NCBI RefSeq assembly: GCF_013343215.1
Contig: NZ_CP039154.1
Location: 1-8,462 of the forward strand
From: Acinetobacter sp. 10FS3-1
GTDB lineage: Bacteria > Pseudomonadota > Gammaproteobacteria > Pseudomonadales > Moraxellaceae
Reading direction: 5' to 3'
DNA length: 8,462 nt
Part shown: one piece after another, positions 1-5,381 of the stretch
Layout: every line of letters begins with the position of its first letter
Numbering within the stretch: the stretch's first letter is position 1
Translations under genes and position numbers: made by a program
Notes under the pieces: generated by a model
Seen by the model: only the letters and a program-made list of their open reading frames with translations
Databases searched by the model: none
What the model was told of the DNA's origin: nothing

Positions 1-645
1 TCGAGTAGTTATGATGATTTAGGTTTTAACTCCTTTTTTAAAACCGGCTGGAAACGTTTCTATTTGAAATGGTATGACTCTGCACATCCTTCTGCGGCAG
101 AGCTTTGTCCTAAAACCACAGAACTGCTGAAAACGTTGCCTTCAATTAAAGCTGCAATGTTTACTGAGCTTGCGCCGGACAGCCGTTTGGTACGTCACCG
201 TGACCCGTATGCTGGTTCATTGCGTTATCACTTGGGGCTACTAACGCCGAATGATGATCGTTGCTTTATTGATGTCGATGGTCAGCGTTATTCATGGCGT
301 GATGGTGAAAGTGTGGTGTTTGATGAAACTTATATTCACTATGCAGAAAATAAGACTGAACAAAACCGCATCATTTTCTTTGCCGATGTTGAGCGACCGT
401 TAAGCTCAAAGTTGATGGCACGCTTTAACCATTGGTTTGGTAAAAATATCATGACCGCAGCCAGTTCACCAAATGAACATGGGGATCAAACGGGTGGACT
501 CAATAAAGTTTTTGGTTATGTTTATCAAATTCGGATCAAAGCCAAAGCACTGAAAAAGACCAATCGAAAATTGTACTATTTCTTAAAATGGTTTTTGATG
601 TTGGGTATTTTCTTCCTGATTTTTGTGCGCCCATATTTATTTTAA
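1..645 (+). CDS. lpxO: LpxO-type lipid A 2-hydroxylase, C-terminal 214 residues (continues from 8193-8462)
   Basis: This frame is open from base 1, so the gene enters the window from outside. It continues in frame from 8193-8462 if the molecule is circular, giving 304 residues, the usual size for LpxO. LpxO is an inner-membrane, Fe(II)/2-oxoglutarate-dependent enzyme of the aspartyl/asparaginyl beta-hydroxylase family that adds a 2-hydroxyl to a secondary lipid A acyl chain. The iron ligands are visible in whole-protein numbering: H156 and D158 in VRHRDPYAG, H203 in DETYIHYAEN, and R213 (in NRIIFF) to hold 2-oxoglutarate. SLRYHLGL follows the first pair, as in the family. A hydrophobic segment near the C-terminus (about residues 281-303) is a second membrane anchor. 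The internal TTG at 64 is not the real start. A terminator lies 24 bp after the stop. In Acinetobacter this modification has been linked to survival against host peptides and polymyxins (family knowledge). Confidence 0.9.
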   Translation, partial: SSSYDDLGFNSFFKTGWKRFYLKWYDSAHPSAAELCPKTTELLKTLPSIKAAMFTELAPDSRLVRHRDPYAGSLRYHLGLLTPNDDRCFIDVDGQRYSWRDGESVVFDETYIHYAENKTEQNRIIFFADVERPLSSKLMARFNHWFGKNIMTAASSPNEHGDQTGGLNKVFGYVYQIRIKAKALKKTNRKLYYFLKWFLMLGIFFLIFVRPYLF

Positions 646-669
646 TCGTGAAGCAAAGATTGAAAAAAT

Positions 670-691
670 ACGCTCTTCGGGGCGTTTTTTT
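670..691 (+). terminator. Rho-independent terminator of lpxO
   Basis: ACGCTC and GGGCGT pair around a TTCG tetraloop and are followed by seven T residues. The hairpin sits 24 bp after the lpxO stop codon, so it ends the lpxO transcript before the truncated downstream gene. Confidence 0.85.
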
Positions 692-717
692 ATGTGCTTT
701 AAAATTAATCTGCAAAG

Positions 718-747
718 TTGCATGCCAATCGAAAAATCTTGTATAGA
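718..747 (+). promoter_or_regulatory. Promoter of the truncated downstream gene
   Basis: A -35-like TTGCAT (718-723), an 18-bp spacer and a -10-like TATAGA (742-747) lie just ahead of a GGGGG ribosome-binding stretch and the ATG at 773. Similarity to sigma-70 boxes is by eye only. Confidence 0.5.
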
Positions 748-772
748 ATGAAAACAATAGATGGGGGATGCA

Positions 773-901
773 ATGTACACGTTTAGTTCTAAAAAAGATT
801 GGTGGGTGGTGGCCTTTATTGTTTGTATGAGTGGCTTGCTCATTCAATTATTACTGACGATGCAAGCTAAAGGTACCATGCAGCAATATCCTGTTCATTA
901 A
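773..901 (+). pseudogene. Truncated N-terminus of a chromosomal membrane protein, probably PH-domain type
   Basis: This is a 42-codon frame starting MYTFSSKKDWWVVAF and ending in QQYPVH-stop. It has its own promoter-like boxes and a G-rich ribosome-binding site, and it encodes one membrane helix (about residues 10-30). SKKDWW followed by a helix resembles the start of small PH-domain membrane proteins found in Acinetobacter. That identification is from memory and is tentative. The stop codon (899-901) lies inside the ATTAA at 897-901, which belongs to the split phosphoribosyltransferase. The native gene therefore breaks off at about base 896 and the stop is accidental. The fragment marks the right-hand edge of the captured chromosomal DNA. 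It is probably non-functional, although a short membrane peptide could still be made. Confidence 0.65.
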
Positions 902-1286
902 TTAAAATACAATGATTTTTATTTATTCTATTGATTTTTTTGGCAAATCTCTCTACTACTTTGTGGGATGATGGCATTGTAAGGATTACTTCATAATCTT
1001 TTTCATGCATTAAGCTATGGAGAATTTTAGAGATATTGGGGTTGAATTTTCCACACTCTTTAAGAGATATTGAGAATCCTTTTTGTCCTTTTAGGGCGTA
1101 AATTAAAGGATTCCCATCACCCCCCTGACGACTATACAAACGTTTAAAGACACTATGCACAATTAAGTCATTAAGTTTGTGATGATTAGGGTTAGCATCT
1201 AATGACGTATTTACTAGTTGTTCTGTTTCTGAGGTGAAAGTAACAACTTTATTGTCATTAACGAGAATTCCCAATTTAAGTCTCAA
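867..1286 (-). pseudogene. Phosphoribosyltransferase, N-terminal part, split by insertion
   Basis: The minus-strand frame runs from a TTG at 1286, directly preceded by a stop, to 867. Native coding ends at about 902; the last nine residues come from the inserted DNA. The part contains GGDGNPLIYALKG, typical of ComF-like phosphoribosyltransferase N-termini, then VILTMPSSHKVVERFAKKI where this family has its 'PVP...RGfNq' stretch. Its partner, with the PRPP loop, is at 6194-6567. Joined through one ATTAA the junction reads NKNHCILINNIFSKKT, giving 252 residues, a normal length. The TTG start has a poor ribosome-binding site, so the true N-terminus is uncertain. ComF-like proteins are related to amidophosphoribosyltransferases and some affect DNA uptake; the substrate here is unknown. 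The gene is almost certainly inactive because the catalytic PRPP-binding half is detached. Confidence 0.75.
897..901. repeat. Right-hand copy of a 5-bp direct repeat, ATTAA
   Basis: ATTAA here and at 6563-6567 flank the insert that runs 6568-8462 and 1-896 on the circle. Deleting the insert and one copy restores the phosphoribosyltransferase reading frame. Using the overlapping ATTAA at 901-905 instead would not restore it. This fits a target-site duplication, but five AT-rich bases could also match by chance. Confidence 0.55.
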
Positions 1287-1330
1287 CTATTTGGCTTATA
1301 AATAATTTTTAAAATTATCTTTATAAAAAA

Positions 1331-1366
1331 GAAAAAGTCCAATAAGTCTTGAAACTTATTGGACTT
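1331..1366 (-). terminator. Terminator of antisense RNA I
   Basis: A perfect 13-bp inverted repeat (AAGTCCAATAAGT at 1335-1347 and its complement at 1354-1366) encloses a 6-base loop. Read on the minus strand, the second arm runs straight into CTTTTTCTTTTTT, a good termination tract. On the plus strand only TTTCGCTTT follows. It therefore works mainly on minus-strand transcripts, which fits the 3' end of RNA I. Confidence 0.8.
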
Positions 1367-1473
1367 TCGCTTTATATTCTGTGGGTACAGTTATTTGATG
1401 CTACCAACATCAATTAACGAAAGATCGGCAGAGCTACCAACTCATACTGATATTCACCTTACGGCTAGTACCA
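1337..1473 (-). ncRNA. RNA I-like antisense regulator of plasmid copy number
   Basis: In ColE1 replicons RNA I pairs with the 5' end of RNA II and blocks primer formation. Three stem-loops are visible on the minus strand. The first is CTGGTA...TATCAG (complement of about 1447-1474). The second is GAGTTGGTAGCTC (1431-1443), which matches a pMB1 RNA I loop as I recall it. The third is TTGATG-TTGGTAG-CATCAA (1395-1413). The two exposed TTGGTAG loops are the ColE1-type kissing element. Promoter boxes are at 1480-1507. The ColE1 RNA I ends right at its third stem, but here that stem lacks a T tract, so the transcript probably runs on to the separate terminator at 1331-1366. That makes it about 135-140 nt rather than about 108. 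Confidence 0.75.
1349..1378 (+). promoter_or_regulatory. Candidate RNA II (replication primer) promoter
   Basis: TTGAAA (1349-1354), an 18-bp spacer and TATATT (1373-1378) put a start near 1385, just before the complementary RNA I loops. This is where the ColE1 RNA II promoter lies. The -35 box falls in the loop and first base of the right arm of the RNA I terminator, so the two signals are interlocked. Confidence 0.6.
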
Positions 1474-1479
1474 GTTCCT

Positions 1480-1507
1480 ATTTTAAAGAAAAGAACTAGT
1501 TTGACAA
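1480..1507 (-). promoter_or_regulatory. RNA I promoter
   Basis: On the minus strand TTGTCA (1502-1507) is followed after 16 bp by TAAAAT (1480-1485), placing a start at about 1473 just before the first RNA I stem-loop. Both boxes are close to the sigma-70 consensus, as expected for a strong constitutive RNA I promoter. Confidence 0.65.
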
Positions 1508-1889
1508 GCCTCAATTTGAAGTCCTTCGTTAATTCAGTAGTTTAAATCATCAAATAAGCACCTAACGGTCGAGCTTTATCTACTTCTGTGCGCCCTTTTT
1601 TAAAGGAAGATATGCGGTGCATGTGGAGGGATAAGTGTCACTGGTGCATCGTAGCGATAGTCGAAAGGCTAAACCGCTTACAGGGGATCTCACATAGGCG
1701 GAGCGTTGGAAGTAGTTGTATAGGTCGGTGAAGTTGCATGTTGGAGGAATCCTCGCAGAGATATCGCCATACTTCGACAGGGAGCGTGTGGGAGAAGGTG
1801 CAAAACCTTTAGTCCTTGTCTGCATGGTCAGCAAAACCATGTGCGGATACGACCGATGCGTGGCTCCGTCAGCCCAATTACAGGTTAAT

Positions 1890-1947
1890 CGGCAATACTT
1901 AAGGGATGTTGATTTTGAATCAGCGACCCTTAGGGAAAGTATTGCCG
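1890..1947. repeat. Long hairpin near the predicted replication start
   Basis: CGGCAATACTT (1890-1900) pairs perfectly with AAGTATTGCCG (1937-1947), and AAGGG (1901-1905) with CCCTT (1927-1931), leaving a small bulge. It lies where RNA II should give way to DNA and could help form the primer or load the primosome. Confidence 0.6.
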
Positions 1948-1948
1948 A

Positions 1949-2013
1949 AACTCTCTCAACGTTCACCATCAGCCCGAGCAAAGCGAGGGATGTGGGGACG
2001 TTGAAAGAGAGTT
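1949..2013. repeat. Second long hairpin downstream of the origin
   Basis: AACTCTCTCAACGT (1949-1962) pairs with ACGTTGAAAGAGAGTT (1998-2013), apart from two unpaired A residues. It sits directly beside the hairpin at 1890-1947. Two adjacent stem-loops just past the origin recall single-strand initiation (primosome assembly) sites, but no motif proves this. Confidence 0.5.
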
Positions 2014-2110
2014 GAGAGCATTTTGTTTTACAAGATTTATGCCAATACTTCCTAGAGTTTATATACCGCGTCAATTGATTTAATTTTCATATAACAACTT
2101 TGTCCATTTT

Positions 2111-2215
2111 TAAATAAGCAAGGATACACAGCTACCCCTATTTAACTTTGTTAAACAGTGATAGTCTGTGACCTTGATCAGGGGCTTCACCCCCGATACC
2201 CCCGAAAAGCTTTAA
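2111..2215 (-). other. oriT: ColE1 bom-like origin of transfer (oriT)
   Basis: On the minus strand GTGTATCCTTGCTTATTTA (complement of 2111-2129) matches the ColE1/pBR322 nic region GTGTATACTGGCTTAACTA at 15 of 19 positions as I recall that sequence. The expected cut lies after CTTA, between 2115 and 2114. Further upstream on the same strand, GGGTATCGGGGGTGAAGCC (complement of about 2182-2200) resembles GGGTGTCGGGGCGCAGCC of pBR322 bom. Position between origin and mobC, and orientation towards the origin, match ColE1. Hairpins inside include TTTAAC-TTT-GTTAAA (2141-2155), CACAG...CTGTG (2127-2170) and GGGG-CTTCA-CCCC (2181-2193). MobA should nick here, with MobC assisting. Confidence 0.65.
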
Positions 2216-2249
2216 AAAGAAAAATCAAAGATTTTCCAATTTAAAGCTT
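2207..2249. promoter_or_regulatory. Inverted repeat ahead of mobC
   Basis: AAGCTTTAAA (2207-2216) and TTTAAAGCTT (2240-2249) form a perfect 10-bp inverted repeat, with inner AAAATC-AAA-GATTTT nested inside. The structure ends 27 bp before the mobC start and could be an accessory-protein or repressor site, or an mRNA leader hairpin. No clear -35/-10 pair was found for the operon. Confidence 0.5.
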
Positions 2250-2276
2250 ACAAAAGCCAAAGCAGGGTAGATTGAA

Positions 2277-2687
2277 ATGTCAGGACATGAACAACAAGAG
2301 AATAAGCAAGGTAAAGCTGTTCGAGAGAGAACCTTTAAAGTCAGACTTTCTGAATCAGAATATCAATTGCTTGATTCAAATAATCCTTATGGTTCGATTG
2401 CAAAGTTACTTAGACAAGCAGCAGTAGAGAAAGCGACTAAAATTCATAATTCCAAAGCAGATGATGACCAAAAAATTAAAGTAACAAAGGTTGTTGAATC
2501 TTCGTATAGCAAGACAGAGCGAGTGTTAATTTTAGAACTTGGTCGAATTGGTAATAATGTGAATCAGATTGCCAAAGCCGTGAATACCGATATTGCAGGG
2601 GTAGGTACTTTTGACAAAGTGAAGTTACTTCATTTATTGATTTCAATTGATCAACAGCTTCGGGAGTTACGTCCAGATGATCGTTGA
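2277..2687 (+). CDS. mobC: MobC-type oriT accessory protein
   Basis: This 136-residue protein is the usual size for MobC/MbeC, the small DNA-binding partner that helps the relaxase recognise and open oriT. The N-terminal half is basic (VRERTFKVRLSESEYQLL, as in ribbon-helix-helix proteins). The C-terminal half carries the MobC signature LGRIGNNVNQIAKAVN (about residues 87-102). The ATG is preceded by AGGG at a suitable distance. The stop codon overlaps the start of mobA in ATGATCGTTGA (2677-2687), so translation of the two is probably coupled. The oriT lies directly upstream, as in ColE1. Confidence 0.9.
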   Translation: MSGHEQQENKQGKAVRERTFKVRLSESEYQLLDSNNPYGSIAKLLRQAAVEKATKIHNSKADDDQKIKVTKVVESSYSKTERVLILELGRIGNNVNQIAKAVNTDIAGVGTFDKVKLLHLLISIDQQLRELRPDDR

Positions 2688-4491
2688 TTTTTTTCGACAT
2701 GGTTCAGGTTTGTCAAAAGGTTGTCTTGATTATTTATTGGGTGAAGATCGAGAGCGTGAACACGCACAGGTGCTTAGTGGTGATGTAGAACTGACAGCAC
2801 AATTGATTGATAGCAGTCCTTTTGCAAAAAAATATACCAGTGGTTGTTTGTCCTTTTATGAGCATGATTTATCTGACCAGGATAAACAGAAAATAATGCA
2901 AAATTTTGAGGAATGTTTATTTCCAGGACTAGATAAAGACCAGTATCAAATTTTATGGGTACAGCACCAAGACAAAATTAATCAGGACACAGGTGAGACA
3001 AGGCTTGAGCTTAATTTTGTGATTCCCAATGTTGAGCTTTCAACAGGCAAACGCCTACAGCCATTCTATGCGCCAGTCGATTTAGATCGAGTCGATCTAT
3101 TTAAGCAGATCACCAATACCGAACATTCACTGTATGACCCCGATGATCCTGAACATCGACAGCTATTTTTAAATAAAAAGAATCTACCCAAAGATATTAA
3201 GGATTTTAAAGAGCAGTTACATCAACGTGTTTACCGAGCGGTTGCCAATGGTGAAGTTGCCGATCGGCAAGAATTGGTGCAATGGCTTGAATCGAATCAA
3301 ATCAATGTCACCCGACAAGTAAAAAATTCCATATCCATTGAAAACCCGTATGAGGGCGCAAAACGTCCTATCCGTTTAGAGGGCGAGATTTATGAGCAAA
3401 GCTTTAGAGCTACTGGCGAATATCGACAAGAAGTACAACAACGAATTGAAGAATACAGAGGAACAACTTCTGAGCGGTATCGAGCAAACGTCACAGACTA
3501 TCAGAGACAGCTTGAACACAAGAGCCAATATCACAGCGACCGCTATCCAACAGTCGGACGAGAAAATAGCCCAGAGCATTCAAAACAACGCCCAGACGGT
3601 CGAGAAGGAATTGAGCCAGTATCAAACCTTACTGCAATCGAAATTGAGCCATTTAACGAAATTAAACGAGCAAATACAGAGCCAAGAACAACAAGCCCAG
3701 AATCAAGCGGTACAGAAAAAACTTACCATTTTGAATATGGGACTGATTTCAGTAGTAGTTATTTTGCTTATAGCAATTTTCTCGCTTGGTCTCGTCACCA
3801 AAAACAAGTACAGCGAGATGCAGACGCTAAATACAGTGATCAACGAGAAGCAAATGAGGGTCGATCATTTGAACCGATCGGGAGGCAGTTTGACGATCAG
3901 CACATGCAAGCGACCAGACAGCAAAGCACAACGTCTCTGTATTCAGATCAACAAGAATGCAGGGGAATGGCAGAACGGTTACATGATTCCAATGGGGTAC
4001 TAAACGATGACGGAATTAGAAACACAATTATTGAGAATCATCGAAGAACAACAGCAACAGTTACTGCAACAACAATCGCAATTGCAGAAGCAACAGCAAG
4101 CTTTAGACACAATGCAAACCAAGATTATCCAAGCTTTATCAGCTCAATCAAAGGCAATCGAGAGCGATCAGCAAAGCTTACAGCAAGCACAGAAATCATT
4201 AGCGACAATACAGAAGCAATTTCACGAGCTAGAACGCAGTACAGCAAGCTATACCGAGCAGATCAATGGAAAAGTTCGAGAGATGAGCCAGATTACAGCC
4301 AACAACGAAGAAGCATTGGGGAAAATCTCAGTCTTACAACACTCAGTCTCGTTACAAGTGACCAAAGCTCAGCAGAATTTGCTCGAAACGTCGGAGATAT
4401 TGAAAAAAATCTCGTCCAGATGAATGAGCGTAAACAAGAGATAGAAAAACCTCGACCTAAGCAGGATCGAGGGATGGATTTTGGGATGTAG
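2677..4491 (+). CDS. mobA: MobA relaxase, ColE1 MbeA-like HEN family
   Basis: The relaxase nicks oriT on one strand, stays linked to the 5' end and pilots the strand into a recipient through a helper conjugation apparatus. I chose the ATG at 2677, which gives 604 residues and the typical MIVxFFRHG start and overlaps the mobC stop by 11 bp; the in-frame ATG at 2647 lies inside mobC. The candidate catalytic tyrosine is Y19 (LDYLLG). The HEN triad is H97 (WVQHQD), E111 and N113 (RLELNFVIPNVEL). In ColE1 MbeA the same roles are given to Y19, H97, E104 and N106 as I recall, so a 7-residue insertion would explain the shift. The domain ends near residue 240. The rest is hydrophilic, repetitive in composition and constrained by two genes overprinted in the +1 frame. 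Confidence 0.93.
   Translation: MIVDFFRHGSGLSKGCLDYLLGEDREREHAQVLSGDVELTAQLIDSSPFAKKYTSGCLSFYEHDLSDQDKQKIMQNFEECLFPGLDKDQYQILWVQHQDKINQDTGETRLELNFVIPNVELSTGKRLQPFYAPVDLDRVDLFKQITNTEHSLYDPDDPEHRQLFLNKKNLPKDIKDFKEQLHQRVYRAVANGEVADRQELVQWLESNQINVTRQVKNSISIENPYEGAKRPIRLEGEIYEQSFRATGEYRQEVQQRIEEYRGTTSERYRANVTDYQRQLEHKSQYHSDRYPTVGRENSPEHSKQRPDGREGIEPVSNLTAIEIEPFNEIKRANTEPRTTSPESSGTEKTYHFEYGTDFSSSYFAYSNFLAWSRHQKQVQRDADAKYSDQREANEGRSFEPIGRQFDDQHMQATRQQSTTSLYSDQQECRGMAERLHDSNGVLNDDGIRNTIIENHRRTTATVTATTIAIAEATASFRHNANQDYPSFISSIKGNRERSAKLTASTEIISDNTEAISRARTQYSKLYRADQWKSSRDEPDYSQQRRSIGENLSLTTLSLVTSDQSSAEFARNVGDIEKNLVQMNERKQEIEKPRPKQDRGMDFGM
3392..4003 (+). CDS. mobB: MobB-like coiled-coil membrane protein, overprinted inside mobA
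   Basis: This 203-residue protein lies wholly inside mobA in the +1 frame, as ColE1 mbeB lies inside mbeA. GAGGGCGAG ends 5 bp before its ATG and can serve as ribosome-binding site. Residues 1-110 are a long polar, Q/E/K-rich coiled coil. Residues about 112-135 form a clear transmembrane helix (LTILNMGLISVVVILLIAIF). About 68 residues follow, with GEWQNGYMIPMGY at the end. A membrane helix of that quality is unlikely to arise by chance in the shadow of a hydrophilic relaxase tail. MbeB-type proteins are needed for efficient mobilization and probably place the relaxosome at the membrane. The stop is 3 bp before mobD. Confidence 0.85.
   Translation: MSKALELLANIDKKYNNELKNTEEQLLSGIEQTSQTIRDSLNTRANITATAIQQSDEKIAQSIQNNAQTVEKELSQYQTLLQSKLSHLTKLNEQIQSQEQQAQNQAVQKKLTILNMGLISVVVILLIAIFSLGLVTKNKYSEMQTLNTVINEKQMRVDHLNRSGGSLTISTCKRPDSKAQRLCIQINKNAGEWQNGYMIPMGY
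4007..4423 (+). CDS. mobD: MobD-like coiled-coil protein, overprinted inside mobA
   Basis: This 138-residue protein shares the frame of mobB and starts 3 bp after the mobB stop, which suggests coupled translation. It is also entirely inside mobA. It is almost all coiled coil with very high glutamine (EEQQQQLLQQQSQLQKQQQ from residue 13) and has no membrane segment. ColE1 mbeD has the same place, overlap and composition, and has been linked to mobilization and entry exclusion. Assignment is by position and character; coiled coils diverge quickly, so direct similarity may be low. Confidence 0.8.
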   Translation: MTELETQLLRIIEEQQQQLLQQQSQLQKQQQALDTMQTKIIQALSAQSKAIESDQQSLQQAQKSLATIQKQFHELERSTASYTEQINGKVREMSQITANNEEALGKISVLQHSVSLQVTKAQQNLLETSEILKKISSR

Positions 4492-4492
4492 T

Positions 4493-4675
4493 TTAATTCT
4501 GTGTGAATAGTTTACTAATTACACCAATAACAGCGAGTATGGCTAAAAAAGCGAATGTAATACCAATTGAAATTAATCCTGCAACTAATAGAACTAATAG
4601 GTATCCTCCAAAACTATTGGGCTCTACAATGTTATAAGCAACAATTAAAAGGACTATTGTTAAAATAATTTTCAT
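4493..4675 (-). CDS. Small two-helix membrane protein of unknown function
   Basis: This 60-residue protein is nearly all hydrophobic: a first helix (about residues 2-15), the polar turn EPNSFGG, then a long hydrophobic stretch (about 24-53), ending in KLFTQN. The ATG follows TAAGAA, a weak ribosome-binding site. The stop codon lies 1 bp beyond the mobA stop, so the genes are convergent and tightly packed. It is transcribed divergently from the Sel1 gene, with 63 bp between the starts. I do not recognise the family. Small hydrophobic plasmid proteins can be entry-exclusion, immunity or toxin proteins, but nothing visible decides between these. Confidence 0.55.
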   Translation of the reverse strand: MKIILTIVLLIVAYNIVEPNSFGGYLLVLLVAGLISIGITFAFLAILAVIGVISKLFTQN

Positions 4676-4738
4676 TTCTTAAGGTACGTATTTCAAAATA
4701 CTGAGTTATTCAAATTTTCACATTTTTTAGGTATTCGA

Positions 4739-5326
4739 GTGCATAAATATTTTCTTATTTTCCTTACAATTCTTTCATTTTCATCAAGTTTATATGCTTT
4801 TTCTGATGCTGAAATTATTGAAAGAGCTAAGCAAGGCTATGCAGAGGATCAACTTACTCTTGCTGTTATGTACAAAGAGGGAGTAGGTGTACAAAAAAAT
4901 ATGGCTGAAGCTATAAAATGGTTTGAAAAGGCAGCTAATCAAGAAAATACAGATGCTCTGTTCATGCTTGGTGCAATTTATCAAAATGGCATGGGGGTAT
5001 CTGTTAATTTAAATAAGGCAGCCAACTTATATCAAAAAGCTAGCAATAAAGGAGATATAGCAGCCACACGTGAGCTAGCCACCATGTATTTATTCGGAAA
5101 TGGTGTTGTTAAGAACCCCGCAAAAGCAGTCTCTCTTTTTACTCAAGCTGCGAATAAAGGTGATATTACAGCTCAGACAAAGCTTGGATTAATGTATGTA
5201 AGAGGAATAATTGTAAAACAAGATATAACTAAGGGAATGTCTTTATTGAGAAGTTCTGCATTAAAAGGTGATAAAGATGCATTGTATCTTATTGAAAAAT
5301 ATAACAAAGAAAATATAGTTAAATAA
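4739..5326 (+). CDS. Secreted Sel1-like repeat protein
   Basis: Translation starts at GTG (4739), preceded by AGG at a suitable distance. The first 20 residues are a signal peptide (lysine, hydrophobic core FLIFLTILSF, then SLYA before the likely cut), so the 195-residue product should be exported to the periplasm. It has no lipobox cysteine. Four Sel1-like repeats of exactly 36 residues follow at about 35-70, 71-106, 107-142 and 143-178, each with the A..LG.MY..G.GV..(D/N)..KA...(Y/F).KAA pattern. The repeats form helical-hairpin scaffolds for protein binding, not enzymes. The last repeat is degenerate (RGIIVKQD). Its role on a plasmid is unknown; Sel1 proteins appear beside toxin or immunity genes and in envelope signalling, but no partner is visible here. 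Confidence 0.85.
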   Translation: MHKYFLIFLTILSFSSSLYAFSDAEIIERAKQGYAEDQLTLAVMYKEGVGVQKNMAEAIKWFEKAANQENTDALFMLGAIYQNGMGVSVNLNKAANLYQKASNKGDIAATRELATMYLFGNGVVKNPAKAVSLFTQAANKGDITAQTKLGLMYVRGIIVKQDITKGMSLLRSSALKGDKDALYLIEKYNKENIVK

Positions 5327-5341
5327 AATAATTAAATACAT

Positions 5342-5373
5342 CATAGCCATGAAAAATATTTTCAATGGCTATG
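5342..5373. terminator. Hairpin between convergent genes
   Basis: CATAGCCAT (5342-5350) pairs with ATGGCTATG (5365-5373), and the inner GAAAA with TTTTC apart from one bulged A. It lies 15 bp after the Sel1 stop and 9 bp past the stop of the gene arriving from the right. No T tract follows on either strand, so it may work as a weak bidirectional terminator or a 3' end stabiliser. Confidence 0.5.
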
Positions 5374-5381
5374 CTCGCAAG

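Larger units (their letters stand above)
1..896. mobile_element. Captured segment, part 2: rest of chromosomal lpxO region
   Basis: This is the continuation of the insert from 8462. It carries the remainder of lpxO, its terminator, and the promoter and first codons of the next chromosomal gene. It then stops abruptly at the ATTAA of 897-901, where the split phosphoribosyltransferase resumes. Confidence 0.55.
1385..2013 (+). other. ColE1-type RNA-primed replication origin (RNA II region)
   Basis: No replication protein is encoded anywhere in the window, and no convincing gene lies here; the frames open at 1580-2074 and 1716-2015 look like by-products. Words shared with the pMB1/ColE1 RNA II sequence (from memory) appear in the same order: GAGCTACCAACTC (1431-1443), GATAAGTGTC and CGATAGT (1630-1665), a G-rich loop ACAGGGGATC (1680-1689), GACAGGGAGCG then a small stem AAGGTGCAAAACCTT followed by TAGTCC (to about 1815), and GATGCGTGGCTCCGTCAG (1855-1872). 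RNA II in ColE1 is about 550 nt before the switch to DNA, which here predicts the start of synthesis at roughly 1900-1960. Such origins need host RNase H and DNA polymerase I. The precise initiation base cannot be read from sequence alone. Confidence 0.7.

Noticed and set aside
536..847. Two minus-strand frames opposite the end of lpxO and the truncated gene
   Set aside because: They run through the lpxO terminator and are antisense to better-supported coding.
880..901. A second copy of the IS end at the right boundary of the insert
   Set aside because: Read inwards from 896, only GAA matches the IS terminal repeat. There is no second IS, so a normal composite transposon is not supported.
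1290..1304. TTTGGCTTATAAA resembles the ColE1 nic core GGCTTA
   Set aside because: Wrong place (before RNA II) and wrong strand; the match at 2111-2129 is longer and in the ColE1 position.
1897..1910. TTAAGGGA matches the central 8 bp of the ColE1 cer recombination site
   Set aside because: The flanking arms match XerC and XerD sites at only about 3 and 4 of 11 positions, and the word sits inside a hairpin arm. Treated as chance.
1580..2074. Open frames of 164 codons (-) and 99 codons (+)
   Set aside because: They lie in the RNA II/origin region, overlap strong hairpins, have unnatural-looking protein sequence and no ribosome-binding site.
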